A model generated the notes under the pieces. The model did not search any database and was not told the DNA's origin. It saw only the letters and a program-made list of their open reading frames with translations. A stretch of DNA of 64,000 nucleotides, taken from assembly GCA_006503535.1 (NCBI GenBank), contig QYRS01000005.1, forward strand, positions 1,240,001-1,304,000, in the 5' to 3' direction. A program made the position numbers and the translations under genes. The stretch is from Arthrinium phaeospermum. Its lineage: Eukaryota; Ascomycota; Sordariomycetes; Amphisphaeriales; Apiosporaceae. Of this stretch, positions 48,066 through 60,119 are shown piece after piece (position 1 is the first letter of the stretch; each line of letters starts with the position of its first letter).

Positions 48066-49381
48066 ATGCATACCCCTTTCGTTGCCGCTTTGGCTCTTGC
48101 CGGTGCTGTTTCTGCAGGCCCCGTGGCGAAGCGGGCCGGCGTCCAATACTGTATGTTTCCGACCAGCCCTCCCCTGATGACACACAGGATCTAAGCTGAC
48201 CGTTCACAGTCGGAGTAAACATTGCAGGCTTTGACTTCGGATGCACCACATCGGTATGCTGGCTTCTACTCAATCAATGCTTCCTCTTCCATGCAGATAG
48301 ACGGCTGACATAAACCAGGGAGCATGTGATCTTAGCCAGGCGCTGCCCCCGTTGGCCACCCTGAATGGCCCCGATGGAGCTGGCCAAATGCAGCATTTCG
48401 TCAAGGATGATCACATGAACATCTTCCGTCTCCCGGTGGGCTGGCAATATCTTGTCAACAACAAGCTTGGCGGGAACCTGGACAAGACCAACTTTGGGAA
48501 GTATGACCAGTTGGTCCAGGCTTGCTTGCAGACTGGTGCCACGTGTGTCATTGATGTAAGTCGCATACGGCCCCTACTGATGTGTATGCCTCCAGTGAAG
48601 AGTCAAAGGAGCTAACCTATCTTGCCAGATCCACAACTGTAAGATAACATGCAACCGTTGCTGTGGAGGGAAAAAGGACATCCTTGATGAACGAGTGCCG
48701 ACTGACTGATGTGCCATAGATGCCCGTTGGAACGGCCAAATCGTCGGCCAAGGCGGTCCTTCCAACGACCAGTTCGCCAATCTCTGGATCCAGCTGGCCC
48801 AGAAGTACGCCGACCAGCCCAAGCTCATCTTCGCCCTGATGAACGAGCCGCACGACCTGGACATGACCAAGTGGGCGGCGTCGGCCCAGGCTGCCGTGGA
48901 CGCCATCCGCGGCGCCGGCGCCAAGCAGACGATCCTGCTGCCCGGCACCGACTTCACGTCGGCCGCGACCTTTCCCAAGAACAGCGGGCCGGCGCTCATG
49001 AACGTCAAGAACCCGGACGGGTCGACGACCGGCCTCGTCTTCGACGTGCACAAGTACCTCGACTCGGACAACAGCGGGACCCACACCGAGTGCGTGACCA
49101 ACAACATCGACTCGGCCTTCTCGCCCCTGGCCGACTGGCTCCGCACCAACAAGCGCCAGGCCATCAACACCGAGACGGGTGGCGGCAACACGGCCTCGTG
49201 CCAGAAGTACCTCTGCGAGCAGATCGCCTTTGTCAACAAGAACTCCGACGTCTTCCTCGGCTACGTCGGCTGGAGCGCCGGCGGCTTCGACGGCAGCTAC
49301 GAGCTCACCGAGACGCCCACCAAGAACGGCAACACCTGGACCGACACCGCTCTGGTCAAGGCCTGCATCAAGGCGGCTTAG
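48066..49381 (+). CDS. GH5 (subfamily 5-like) secreted endo-beta-1,4-glucanase
   Basis: This is a secreted cellulase that cuts internal beta-1,4 bonds of cellulose. ATG 48066 gives a signal peptide (MHTPFVAALALAGAVSAGPVAKRAG, with a likely KR processing site). Family motifs are GVNIAGFDFGC, NIFRLPVGWQYL, IHNYARWNG, FALMNEPHD with the acid/base Glu, VFDVHKYLDSDNSGTH, and INTETGGGN with the nucleophile Glu; GYVGWSAGGF precedes the C-terminus. No CBM1 or linker is present. Five exons fit: 48066-48150, 48210-48253, 48319-48555, 48629-48638 and 48720-49381, all introns GT-AG. Exon 4 is only 10 nt and encodes the start of IHNY. The frame is intact and gives about 345 residues, the size of a catalytic module alone. 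It is divergent from the CDH gene. Confidence 0.95.
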
Positions 49382-50250
49382 TGGGTGGCAGACGTCAAGG
49401 GGCTGGCGGGTGTACTTTGAGCTCTGGTTTTTGCTCACCCACATGACGCGAACTCTTCCTTCATGTATATAGAATTTTGTACGGACCAACATGTATATCA
49501 GTCATATTTTATGCGTCAAGCCAACTGCAGGCATCCTGTCGTGATTTAGAACATCAATGAGAAGCATTCAATGAGATCAAGTCAAACATAATTGCAGGTT
49601 TGCTTACACGAGTGCAAATAGGGGCACTTTTGACGAAACATAGTAGTATTCATTCGTGAGCTGGATCCTTCATTGGGTTAGGTCCCTACATGCTTCGCGC
49701 ATGACAGGATGCGCTAATGCAATATGTAGCAGGTTCCCACTATGCAGCGTACGCATGCGCTGCACTGCACAGCCCACATGGGGGCCGTAAGCAGAAGAAG
49801 TATCGGGGAGACGGGCCGGAATGGAACCTTGCGTATAAATGTATCTGGGTGTGTGGGGAAGTATAAGCCCTCTCCAAAGAAGGAAGCCGGTCAAATACGA
49901 ATGAGCCAACGACATATGCAAGGCCAACGTGCATGATGGCGGTAGATGGACTGGCCCCTTTACGATGTAAGAAAAGGGGTGACAAGCGCTCATGCTCTCA
50001 CACATTACTGAAGGAAAATCGCAATCCTTCCTAACTCATTGACCGTGTAGCCCCCAACGCCAATGAAAGAGCTTCCGGTACGAATCGTACGTTTCAACCA
50101 TGATGTCGGGTTTCTCTAGGGTATCATTGTCCAAGTTCCGGGGAAACTTGGAACCAAGGGGGGAAGAGGGTGCGTTTGGGAGCCAACACCTTCGTCCTTT
50201 CTTCGGACCCCGTGTCCGCTTTATCTCGTAGAGGAAACCCCCGTGGGCTC
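49382..50250. other. Convergent intergenic region
   Basis: This region lies between the 3' ends of the GH5 and SRAP genes. No gene was seen. Confidence 0.5.
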
Positions 50251-51682
50251 TCACGAGCTGTTGCCAAAGAACTGCGTGATCTTTCGAGAACCGGTTTGCT
50301 TGGCCTTCCCGGGGCTTTTCGTGCCATTGCTCGTAGCACTGATCTTCGACCTAGTTCCCACTCCTCCTTTCTTTTGGGGTGAGGCAGAGGGCTCAGGCTT
50401 CGGTGCAGGCCTGGCAGCTTTCTTCGGGGGCTCGTCACGAGAAGTGTCTTCTTCCGCCTCGCGCTTCACTCCGGTGACTACCTGTTTGGCTTCTTGGCCA
50501 TCTGCGTCTTGCTTCACATCTTCACTCTTTGCTTGGTCACCTTCCTCGGCTACATTATCATCTCTTGAGCCCTCTTCGACAAAGCCAGCTTCCTCCTTGA
50601 TCTTCACTTGCGGCTGCTTTTGCGGCGTCGATAAAGCTTCAGTTTTCGTCTTGGCGTTCGAGGGACTTTTGCCAAAGAAATTGGCGATGTTTGACTTGTT
50701 CTCCTTGCTGTCTATGGGGATGAGGAAGGTGGGTGAGTTGTTGCCCACCTTTCCCACGTCCTTGCTGACCGGGTATACTTCCAGCTCCCCGTCAAACGGC
50801 TTCAAGAGCGACTGAAGGTCTTTGGACCACTCGTAGCGCTTAGGATCCAGCCAAGTCCGCAGTTCCTCTGATCCGTTATTCAGAATGACGGGCATCCGGT
50901 CATGAAGGAACTTCAGCTGCTTGTTCGAATCCGTCGTGATGATGGTGTATGTGTAGTGTTTCTTCTCGTCGTCTGTTCCACAATATGCTCATAAGTCCTG
51001 GGGGCCATGATACAGCTACATAGGATATGAATAGGAACTCACCCTCGTACTGCACACAATCCCATAATCCGGCAAGACACATTAAAGTCCCGTCCTTCCT
51101 CTTGACGAAGTGGGGAATCTTCTCCCGGCCGCCGTCCTTCTTCAGCCACTCATAGAAGCCCTGGGCAACAACAATGCAGCGCTTCCGGGCCTTCATGGTG
51201 TTCCACATACCTCCACTTTGGGCCAGGGAGTCATCGCGGCAGTTGATCGTCTTCATCATGCTTCCGTAGTCCGGGTTTCTCTTGGTCCAAAAGGGGATGA
51301 GCCCCCACTTCATGCTCTGGAGTTTGTAGTGGACGCCAGCGCCGTCACCGCCACTGAGAAATGTTGATGGTGCCTGATCAGCGGCCTCACCGGCTGCCTC
51401 TGTGTCGTCACCGGCCTTTTTGGCGTGCCGATGTGGGCCGGCGCCCCAGTCCGGGGTATCTGCCCGGTAGACGATGCCATGATACCCCGGGGCGAAATTG
51501 TAGGATTGACGAGGTGCATCTTCTCCTTCATCCTCAGGGGCATCATCCACCGGCATGTTGTCCTGTTGCAGCATCTGGCGGACCTGGGCTGGTCTCTGGA
51601 GATAGTGTTAGCTTCGACTTGGCTTCAAGAGACCTGCAAAGGCACAACCACATACCAATCCAAGAGAGTAACGCCCGCACAT
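50251..51682 (-). CDS. SRAP-domain protein (HMCES/YedK-like abasic-site sensor)
   Basis: The SRAP family crosslinks covalently to abasic sites in single-stranded DNA through Cys2, shielding them during replication. Exon 1 (51682-51656) encodes MCGRYSLGL, so Met removal would expose the catalytic Cys2. Exon 2 (51595-51043) carries SYNFAPGYHGIVYR, MKWGLIPFWTKRNPDYG, TINCRDDSL, and CIVVAQGFYEWLKK with the conserved Glu. Exon 3 (50972-50251) has YTYTIITTDSN and FLHDRMPVIL with the conserved His. After the fold, a long Lys/Glu-rich tail includes two PIP-like motifs, KSNIANFF and SRKITQFF, the latter at the very C-terminus. Introns 51655-51596 and 51042-50973 are GT-AG. The frame is intact, about 430 residues. 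Confidence 0.95.
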
Positions 51683-52497
51683 GGCTGGATTCGTGTTGGC
51701 CACTGTCGATAAACAAGATTTTAACTTCTGCCGTTATCATCAAGTATGGTAAGTTGCCAGGTAGGAATGGTGCCGTCGGTTTGGTGGCCAGTCTTTGTCT
51801 GGATGATGATGTCGTCAGTGTTGTTAGTGAGAAGCTCCCGTGTTTAGTGGGGCTACCGTCTTTCTCAACCAATTAACAGCCATGTCTCCAGGCAGACGGA
51901 CAGAAGCATCCATGCCCTCTTCTTCCAATGCAAGATCATCAGTCCAATATCGAGATAGCGTCTTTTTCTGCCCTTTCTCTCTCTCTTTAGCTGCACAGCA
52001 CGTTGAATGAATGAGACTGTGTATTTTGTGATAGAGACTCGCGCGGGAACGATTTACTACTGATGGCAGAAGACAATTGATGTAGGAACAATTCAAGGCT
52101 TGCGTATCCAAGCCTACTACACCTTGACCAAGCAACAACTGCCGGAGGGGCAGCAGTGACATAACTGAGACTGTACCGTCAAAGATCCTCAACGGTTTGC
52201 AGCTGCCTGATTCAAGATACTTTAGGGCAGCATTCGTGCCGGGAACGTTCTCGATTTGTTTATCCATCCCATGTTGTTGGGAGGCCGTCGATGTTAACGT
52301 CATATTCTGCCGAGGTAATCTTCTCTCTCTTCTACATTCGTTTCTACTCCAATCCCCCTCCCAACCCACAATGGGGGAGTCCGAATATGATAATAGGAGG
52401 CAGCCGATTATTCTCCTCTGTTGCGCCCCTGCCACCTCGTCTGGATAGACATCGTGCCATTAACGTGGCTCGGCTTGGCCCGCCGAGTATATGAACC
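51683..52497. other. Divergent intergenic region
   Basis: This is the promoter region shared by the SRAP gene and the seven-helix membrane protein gene. A minus-strand open frame of about 200 codons (52435-51824) has no recognisable domain and is not called. Confidence 0.5.
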
Positions 52498-54143
52498 ATG
52501 AACTCCTCTGCCCCGTTTCCCGTGCCGGGCAACGCCGGGCCATCCAGGGCGTTTGATGGCCCCCTGTCGGTGCTCGGGACCGACACGGGCCTGGCCACCT
52601 TCTTCCTCGGCTTCACGGTAGCAGCGGCCGCCTTCACCTTCCTCCAGGGCGTAAAGCAGACGCGCGGGGTGTGGTCGCGCTCCAAGAACCTCGATCGTAG
52701 CCCCTATATCATCATGCTGTGGCTGGAATGGACGGCCGACGGCGCCATGGCCATCATTACGTACTTGCACATCACCGGCAGTATCCCTGGCAGGTGAGTA
52801 TACCTACCGTACGAACCGGATATGCCGGCCATGCTTATATGCATTGACATGCCGATACTGCGATCTGCTAACAACTGGGCTACTTATGTTGGAGATGTGC
52901 AGACTGCCCTTCTACTTTGCTATCGTGCTCCTATGGGTATTCCAGGTGCGCTACGACCTTCCCCTTTCCTGATGATGCTCGCACTTGCTGCGTTTGACGT
53001 CTCCTTGCTTAATTTCCCCAATAGTGATGGTCGGTCGATCTACCTACCTACTCATGTGCCGACTAACGTGTGGTCTGGCTGCAGATACAATGCATCATGG
53101 GCATTTTGGTCAACCGGGTCAGCCTTCTCATGTACGATCCCCGGAAATCGCGCCGTCTCAAATGGACCGTCGTTGCCCTGCTCGGCATCATCAACCTCAG
53201 CGGCTTCTTCATATTCATCCCGTCCCAGCTCGGCGTGAACGCGACATGGGTATATGCAGATGCCATATGGGACCGGTTGGAGAAAACCATATTCGCCGTT
53301 CTTGACCTCAGCCTCAATCTCTACTTCATACATCTGGTCCGGGCCAACTTGATCGAGAACGGCCTCTTGAGATACAAGATGCTGTATTGGGTCAATCTCG
53401 TCATGGTGTTCGTTTCCATCTCCCTCGATGTGCGTGCTCATGCCTTCGCTTTACATGATAGTCTGGAACACCGACTAATAAATGCAACCAGGTCATCCTC
53501 ATCGGGTTGATCTCAAAGGGCTTCGTGTAAGCAAAAGCCTGCTACTCAGGGGCAAACTAAACTCCCAACCCCTTGTCAGGAGTTGATATTGCTGCACAGC
53601 CGTACTGACCTGTCGAGCACTCCCCACAGCTTCGTGCAGTTCCATCCCATATGCTACCTGATAAAACTGAACATCGAGATGAACATGGCCGACCTGATCG
53701 CCAAGATTGCCAAGGCATCACGGAAAAGGCTGGGGGTAGCAGCCATCCACACGTCGCAGGTCCGCATGACCCCGAGACTCACCGCTGCCAAAGACTCCTT
53801 CTCCCTGCGCTTCTCAGGCGGCACGAGCACCACTAGTGGCGCATGGTCGTCGCATCACAGGGCAACAGAAACGGCTGCTACGGTGGTTATGGAGAGCCCC
53901 TATGAGAACAACCCTGCCCCGTTCGAGAACAATCTCAAAGACGTGCAGTTCACGGATGCGGGTCGACTACTAGTCAGTGGCGATGACGCACGTCGAAGTG
54001 CAGGGACAAGAGAAACGGCGGAAGCAGGGGAGGCAGAAGGAAAGGAGGCAGAAGAAAAGGAGGCAAAAGGAAAGGAACCCGCAAGACCAACGGGTGTAAT
54101 AATGGCTAGTAGTCCTGACCAGGACGCCCCCAAAACATTATAG
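52498..54143 (+). CDS. Seven-helix integral membrane protein, fungal, function unknown
   Basis: Start 52498 gives MNSSAPFPVPGNAG. Seven hydrophobic segments follow: TGLATFFLGFTVAAAAFTFL, YIIMLWLEWTADGAMAIITYL, LPFYFAIVLLWVFQIQCIMG, WTVVALLGIINLSGFFIFIP, TIFAVLDLSLNLYFIHLV, MLYWVNLVMVFVSISLDVV and LIGLISKGFVFVQFHPICYL. A hydrophilic C-terminal tail of about 150 residues ends with Glu/Lys/Ala repeats (EAEGKEAEEKEAKGKE). Five exons: 52498-52793, 52903-52945, 53085-53429, 53492-53526 and 53630-54143; introns are GT-AG and phases agree. The topology resembles fungal receptor-like or DUF membrane proteins, but I do not recognise a named family. The frame is intact. Confidence 0.85.
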
Positions 54144-54607
54144 TACATGTTGGCCGGAGGAAGAGGATGAATTGGTACCCTGTATATGAAAGAGGCACCA
54201 TTGGGTGTCAGGTTTCTGGGCGTATTCTTGGTAGGAAACGCAGCCATACAAATGGCGGCTGGAAACGAATAGCCGAGTTTACATAGACAATGGTGTACTA
54301 TTGCCATGTCACAACGATACTTGAGTAACGAATCAATATGCTAGGAGAATGTTTACTATATTGTCGAGCAGAATAGAATCTAAGTCGACTGGCTCACTCG
54401 TGTTCACGGCATCAAGCGAGATGAACTCGTAGGTTGGGTAATTGCGTTCTCATTCCATGAAAATCATTTTGGGTACCATTCCACGCCAGACCATGCCGAA
54501 ACCATTCATGAAAAAGCAGAAACCCCTTCCAGTTACAAGCGTTGCGCGTGGTATATCGGAAGAGACGTGACACATGACCAAACCTAGCCCAAACCATATC
54601 CAATGGC
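54144..54607. other. Convergent intergenic region
   Basis: This region lies between the 3' ends of the seven-helix protein and RPL18 genes. No gene was seen. Confidence 0.5.
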
Positions 54608-55599
54608 TTAGACCTTGAAACCACGAGATCGGCGACGACCACGGGCCTTCTCGAACTTGCGGCCCTTGGACTGAACGTAGGGTTTCTATACGGATTATTA
54701 GTACCAATTCCCGACTGTTGTCTCGGATTCCGGCATACCTTGTGCTTGTGGGGACCCATGCCGAAGTGCTTGACGGCCTCACGGGAGTTCTTGGGACCGC
54801 GGAGCAGCAGGGTGTTGCTGCCGGTGGGGGCACGCAGAGCGAGCTGGTCCAGGGTGAGGGTCTCACCGCCGGCAGCCAGGACGCGAGCGCGGGCAGTGGC
54901 GGTGAAGCGCAGAGCAGCGATGCTCAGCTTGGGGACCTCGAGAAGACGGTTGTCATCGGTGATGGTGCCGACAACAACGACGGTCTTGCCCTCCTGGCCC
55001 TTGGACTGGCCGACAATGCGCGAGATCGAGACCGGGGGACGGTTGATACGCGACATAAAGAGGCGGCGCAGGATGACCTTGTTGAAGGAAGACTCGGTAC
55101 GGCCTAGGATCGCGATCAACATTAGTTACCATCGTCCCCATGTTCCATTTGCATGGATATATAAATTTCTTTTCGAAGACTTACGAGCCAAGAAGCGGTA
55201 GAGCTTCACAAGGAGCTTGAGGTAGACATTGTCGCTCTTGGGCGCCTTGCGGTGGGTGCTGCGCACGTGGTGGCGGTCGAGATCGATACCTTTAATATGA
55301 AAGCCTTCGTTAGCTTTTGTTCAAGCATGCTCTTAAGGACCTTCATCGTCCACTCAAGGACGAGAGGTGCCCGCGGACATGGAGCCGAGAAGCGACAAGA
55401 GCGAGCAGGACAGCAAACGTCGAGCAAGCAGATGTCCCTTCCCAGCCTCCACTGAAATCTCATCAACCGCCAGCGGAAGAGAGATGTCCTTGGTCGCAGA
55501 AAACGAGCTCGGCAAAAGCGACAGCAATCATCATTGCAACGCCATCACCTCGCACGCCTCCACTTGCACACGAAGACTCCAAATTGTAAACGTACCCAT
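54608..55599 (-). CDS. rpl18: 60S ribosomal protein L18 (eL18)
   Basis: This is a structural protein of the large cytosolic ribosomal subunit. The spliced product reads [19 protein letters not shown], then [72 protein letters not shown] and the end [10 protein letters not shown], a close match to eL18 throughout and about 183 residues, the usual length. The coding part of exon 1 is only four bases (55599-55596, ATGG), followed by a 306-bp intron (55595-55290). Later introns are 55184-55104 and 54738-54686. A long first intron right after the ATG is common in fungal ribosomal protein genes. The frame is intact. The gene start faces the SLC25 carrier's 3' end. Confidence 0.97.
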
Positions 55600-56482
55600 T
55601 TTGCCGATGACTTTTTACGATTGGCGATAAATCGAAAGTAAGTCAATGGGTGTGAGGTTGTCGTCGGGAAAATAACTGGGCGTAAGAACAACTTCCAGAC
55701 GCAGTGACTAGCCCGCGAAAAGTTTGGGAATTGTGGTAGACTGCTTGGAGGGGAGCCACTGTGGGTGGGCGGTCAAAAGTGGCAGTTAGGGTAAATTGTT
55801 CAAGTGCACTTCTTTTTGACCGTACAATTGGGGGCGGGTCTGATGCCAGCTGGCGCCAAGTGTGTCTGTCAGGCCGTCTTTTACATAATGACTTTAACAG
55901 GTCATGTCTGCGAAGTGTGGAGAACCCATAATCTGTTCCAGCTAACTCATCTAGTAACATTGGAATTGATCTACTTGTATGTATCTCCCTCACATTCGAT
56001 CTCACATGCATCAAGGATCCACACGTGCTACCTGAACTCACAGTCTGTTTGGGCACATCTCGTCTTGAGTCGGTAAAGATTCGGACATAAACTTTGTATA
56101 ATCCCATTGTATCAGTTTCGTGTACGCGCCGTCTTATATACAATTACACAAGCTGTCCGAGCCCGAAGCTGGGACGAGAAACCACCGGCCGCTGTCAAGT
56201 GTAGCCGTTAACCCCACCTCCAGAATGCAACAGCGCCCTCCGCGAAATAGTCTTCTCTATGCTTCTATTTAGCCGTCCTAATGACTCTCAAGGCAATACA
56301 GCATATCAAAGCCTCGTACCTTGGGCCCCCTGACGGCCGGCCACTCGACGTTTATCCGTGCCCATCAGTCAGTGAAGGGCTAATATCCGGCCGTGTAGCT
56401 GGTCTAGTATGATGGATAATGTTTACAGGTGGAAGGAATCCTGAATGGTATCCAACCAGAAAGTTGGGTTTCCCATCCCTCT
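55600..56482. other. Intergenic region, RPL18 promoter
   Basis: This 880-bp region upstream of RPL18 holds its promoter and the 3' flank of the carrier gene. No gene was seen. Confidence 0.5.
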
Positions 56483-57744
56483 CTATAATACCACAGGCTC
56501 GCCTCTCAGACCCACCAAGAAATCACGAGTCATCTCGAAGCTGAGCCAGTTGGCCGCCATGCTCGGGGCGACTTTGAGCAAGTTGGGAACGAGACCCTTG
56601 TAGAGACCTCGCCAACCTTCCTGTGCGACGATGACTCGTATGGCATCACCTATCGACTTGTATTGATAACCCATGCCTGACATGGTGTTAATCTGGAACC
56701 TGCGCCGTAACACATCGCTGAGATCCAATGTTAGTACGCATGTACGCGGGATGAGGCTGTCAAGGACACTTACAATGGGTAAGTGCAAGTTTGCGCCACT
56801 GCGCCGGACACGGCCCCGGCAAGGAGTTTCCGCACCGCGCTGGGATTCTGGTCTCCCTCAGGAGTAAGATATTTGCGGACAAATTCATAGGTCATGAAGT
56901 TCAGTCCCACCTAAGCACGTCAGTCTCTGGGCGTGCACGTAGACCATTGCTGCACCTGGTACTTACGTATGGCGCAACGCCCGTTACGGTAGGTATGATG
57001 CCCCGGTACAGCGCGGCAGCTCCGCCTTCCTGTTTGTACATGGTGACCATGGTTGGCCACATACCCGGCAGCTGTTTTGGCCTGTCGCCGAGAGCGGCGA
57101 ATGATGCCGACTGAATGGATAACCGAGTACGGACGATATCTAGGGGGTATGTGAGGAAGACCGAGGTAACACCTGCTATACCACCACATATTAAGCGCTG
57201 AAATGGGCTTAAAGATGCACCAGGGTATTGCTCGAAAAACGTCTGTAAGGATCAGGTCAGTAGATGACCAGCCTGGAATCGGAGGGGAGGCGCATAATGC
57301 CTGGCCGGACATACTCGCTTGTACAGATTGTAACTGCCGAACTGCACGGCCGAATAGGGGACAATGCGAATGCAATTGGTGCCGTTACCGGCCATGAAGC
57401 CTCTCCAGCCCTCCTCCTTCCACATCTTCGCCAAGGCCTTGCCCACGCCGAGCTTGTATTCATTGTGGCCGGCACTTTGTACCTGTAGGAGAATCTTTAA
57501 TCGTTCGAGGGGGGACACGACGGTTCGCGAGACGGCGCCAGCAACACCGCCGGCGCAAAAAGCAGCTACCACGGGTTGTGAAATGAAATCGCGGAACTGG
57601 GATTGGTTTGCCGCCGCCTTTGCGGCTCTGATGGCATCTTCTGACGACTGTAAAGGCTCAAATGTCAGCATATCACGCTCGCCATCACTCTCAAGGGTTT
57701 TGTGCTTCCTCCCAAGTAAGCGCCGGGGCACGTACAGCCGTCAT
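56483..57744 (-). CDS. SLC25 mitochondrial carrier, YPR011C-like
   Basis: This is an inner-membrane transporter with three tandem carrier repeats. Repeat signatures are visible: [25 protein letters not shown] and [12 protein letters not shown], each PX(D/E)XX(K/R). Companion segments are [38 protein letters not shown] and [21 protein letters not shown]. The overall pattern is closest, from memory, to yeast YPR011c, a transporter of adenylyl sulfates, and to SLC25A16/A42 carriers; substrate is therefore an inference. The first exon is just nine bases (57744-57736, MTA), followed by an 88-bp intron. Further introns lie near 57313-57244, 56967-56910 and 56774-56729. The stop is at 56485-56483. 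The frame is intact, about 330 residues. Confidence 0.92.
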
Positions 57745-60119
57745 TTTGTTTGTATCGGGGGGGTTCTTGTCGTGAAAGCAGTCGGTGAGGCGCAGGGGTT
57801 CGTAAATATTACTGGTAATGCTGTATGAAGGCGGCGGATCGAATGAATCGCCTGGTAGCTGGCGTATGGAGCATTAAAATAAGGCGCTTAGGATAGGTGC
57901 TGAGGCGTGTTTGTACGGCTCAAGTTTCGGCGGTAAGGGGAGGGCGTTTTTCGAGGTCAAGCTTCTCATTGGAAGGTGTTTTGCGATTCCAGCAACATCC
58001 TCGAGCATCTATTGAGAGAAGAGATCGAGACAGCAGCGCATAACGAGCAGATCTGCGCCGGTCGGTGGAAACTTTTGGTCGCAGCAATTCAGCAGCGGGT
58101 CCTGTTCTGCCGAAGGCCGTATTAAAAGTGACCAGCTTCTCGGGACGAACCTAGGATAAGACTATGCCGGAAACAGAATGTCAGAACATGGAGATGAAAC
58201 GAGCGTCGGCCGTCCCTGCTGCGGGAGAGAGAGAGAGAGAGGTGAAGATGCAACGGCGCACAGAAGAAGAGGTTGAGGGAAAATGGAAAAGGCGAAGAAT
58301 CCAAGATCGGTCTGACTATGCTGGATACATGTACATAATCACAAGACGCATTGAGTAGAGCAGAAACAGGGGGTGTTAAGAATCGAGGCCATGACCTAGG
58401 AGCCTTAGTCGGTAACATGTAATGGTCACTAACCTTAAAAAAGATGCCACTTCCCCAGTGGCGCGGTATGAGTCGTCGTCCCTGGGGCGGCTCGGGTTTG
58501 GTGACTGTGTCGCTGTCCAGCTGTCAAATCAAGCGTCAAGCGACCGTGCCTTGTGGGGGGTTCTGCCTGTCGCCTGAGCCTCCACCAAAGATGCTGATTG
58601 TCTTTTCCCGCAACTGCAATTGGCCGCAAGAAGAATTGAATTTCCTTGGGCGAATGGGGTATTTTTCTACCTGCGCAGATTGCTCCGTTAGGGAATACCT
58701 ACATGTAGATATGTAGTTCAATGACAGGTTTGCACTTAAGTTTATATTGATTGTAAAGTCGGTAAGACAATGGTTGTACAAACTAATAGTTGCCATCTGG
58801 ACGAACAGCTCATCCACCCACTTCGTTCTGACTGCTGACATCAAGGCTGGCTGCGCTTCTACTTTCTACATTTGGCGTCTGCAGATCCAGATCCGTCCAG
58901 CGTCGTTGATTCCATTGGCAGCATAAGCGAAGAACAGCCTGCTGCTTGAACAGGGGTTGGGTAGCTCACTTAACTCAGGTACCTGCCGCTGCTGTACGGG
59001 ATGGTTTCTCGGGAAAATGGCAGGTAGACCTGACAGAAACCTAACCTACCTACCTAATATCTCAAGTAATAATAATGCCGCGCTTCATGAAGCCAACCAA
59101 GCTAGTAGTCACATTATGTAACAACATCAGAACTAAGCGGACTTCTATCGCCTGTGTCGTGACTCCCTCAAACAAGCTCTTTGCTAATGATTTTCCCCAT
59201 GGACCCAGATTCCCCTCTCTCGACTATCTCTGCAATAGCCGAGAACCGGGTCCTCCCGGAGTCCTGATATCCCGATGGTGAGGTTAGGAGCTCACCCAGA
59301 TCTTATCAGCGTATCCCCGGCCCAGACCTGTCATATGTACCTAACATACCTCCTAGCTTCAATGTTCCGATCATGAGTCCACTCTCGGGCCTGGTGGGCG
59401 GGTCCTGCCGGGCGATCCCTACCATATACCTATCCTTACCCCAGGTTGTTGAATATCGTCAACTTTGATGCTACTACGGAGCGGTCCTCTGATTACCTCT
59501 TATGCCTTTGGCTGCCACAGCCTGCCTCTCCTATCTCACGTCATGAAAGCGGCAACGCATAGGATACCATGTTACCATGTCGTTTGATGGTAAGAAAGCA
59601 TATCCAATGACCGACCGACCGACTACTTTTAAAAAACAGCTTGAACATTGAGACATTCAATGAACAAGATCATGCATTTAACCATGGTCACTTGGGGAGC
59701 ATTACGAAGGGGCATTCTGACTCTGACAATGATCACATCATCAAGTGACCTCGGACCAACAAGCTGTGTACAAATACAAAAATGGAATTTTCTACCAATT
59801 GCTAGAGAATGACTCCGATTGCATAACGCGGACCATTGGGATTTCAGAGGTAGCGGTCGCTACGAAATGCGCCAATGGCATCAGTCGATTATTGCTTGCT
59901 CTATCGTGCAAGGCGGATGAAGATCGTCGAACGGCCGGGACTAGAAGATGAGTGAAACCCCATGAAGCAAAACAAACCCAGAAGACCAGAAGATCCCAAA
60001 TGCTGACAAAGAAAAGAGCCTGCCCGTCCGCCAACGTCGCCGGAAGGTTTCTAGTGGTGTTTCGGTGTCATACTTATCACTACTCAGCTACGCCCAAGAG
60101 CACGGTTCGTCGGTTGAAT
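57745..60119. other. Gene-free region, 2.4 kb
   Basis: This region contains the carrier promoter and the SR protein's 3' flank. A GA microsatellite is at 58225-58240. Short open frames lack domains. No RNA gene was seen. Confidence 0.5.

Noticed and set aside
48617..49492. A 291-codon minus-strand open frame
   Set aside because: It is antisense to the GH5 catalytic exon, in GC-rich codon-biased sequence that keeps the opposite strand open.
58370..58390. GGGTGTTAAG resembling the end of the MITE
   Set aside because: Only about ten bases match and there is no partner repeat or TA pair; chance similarity.
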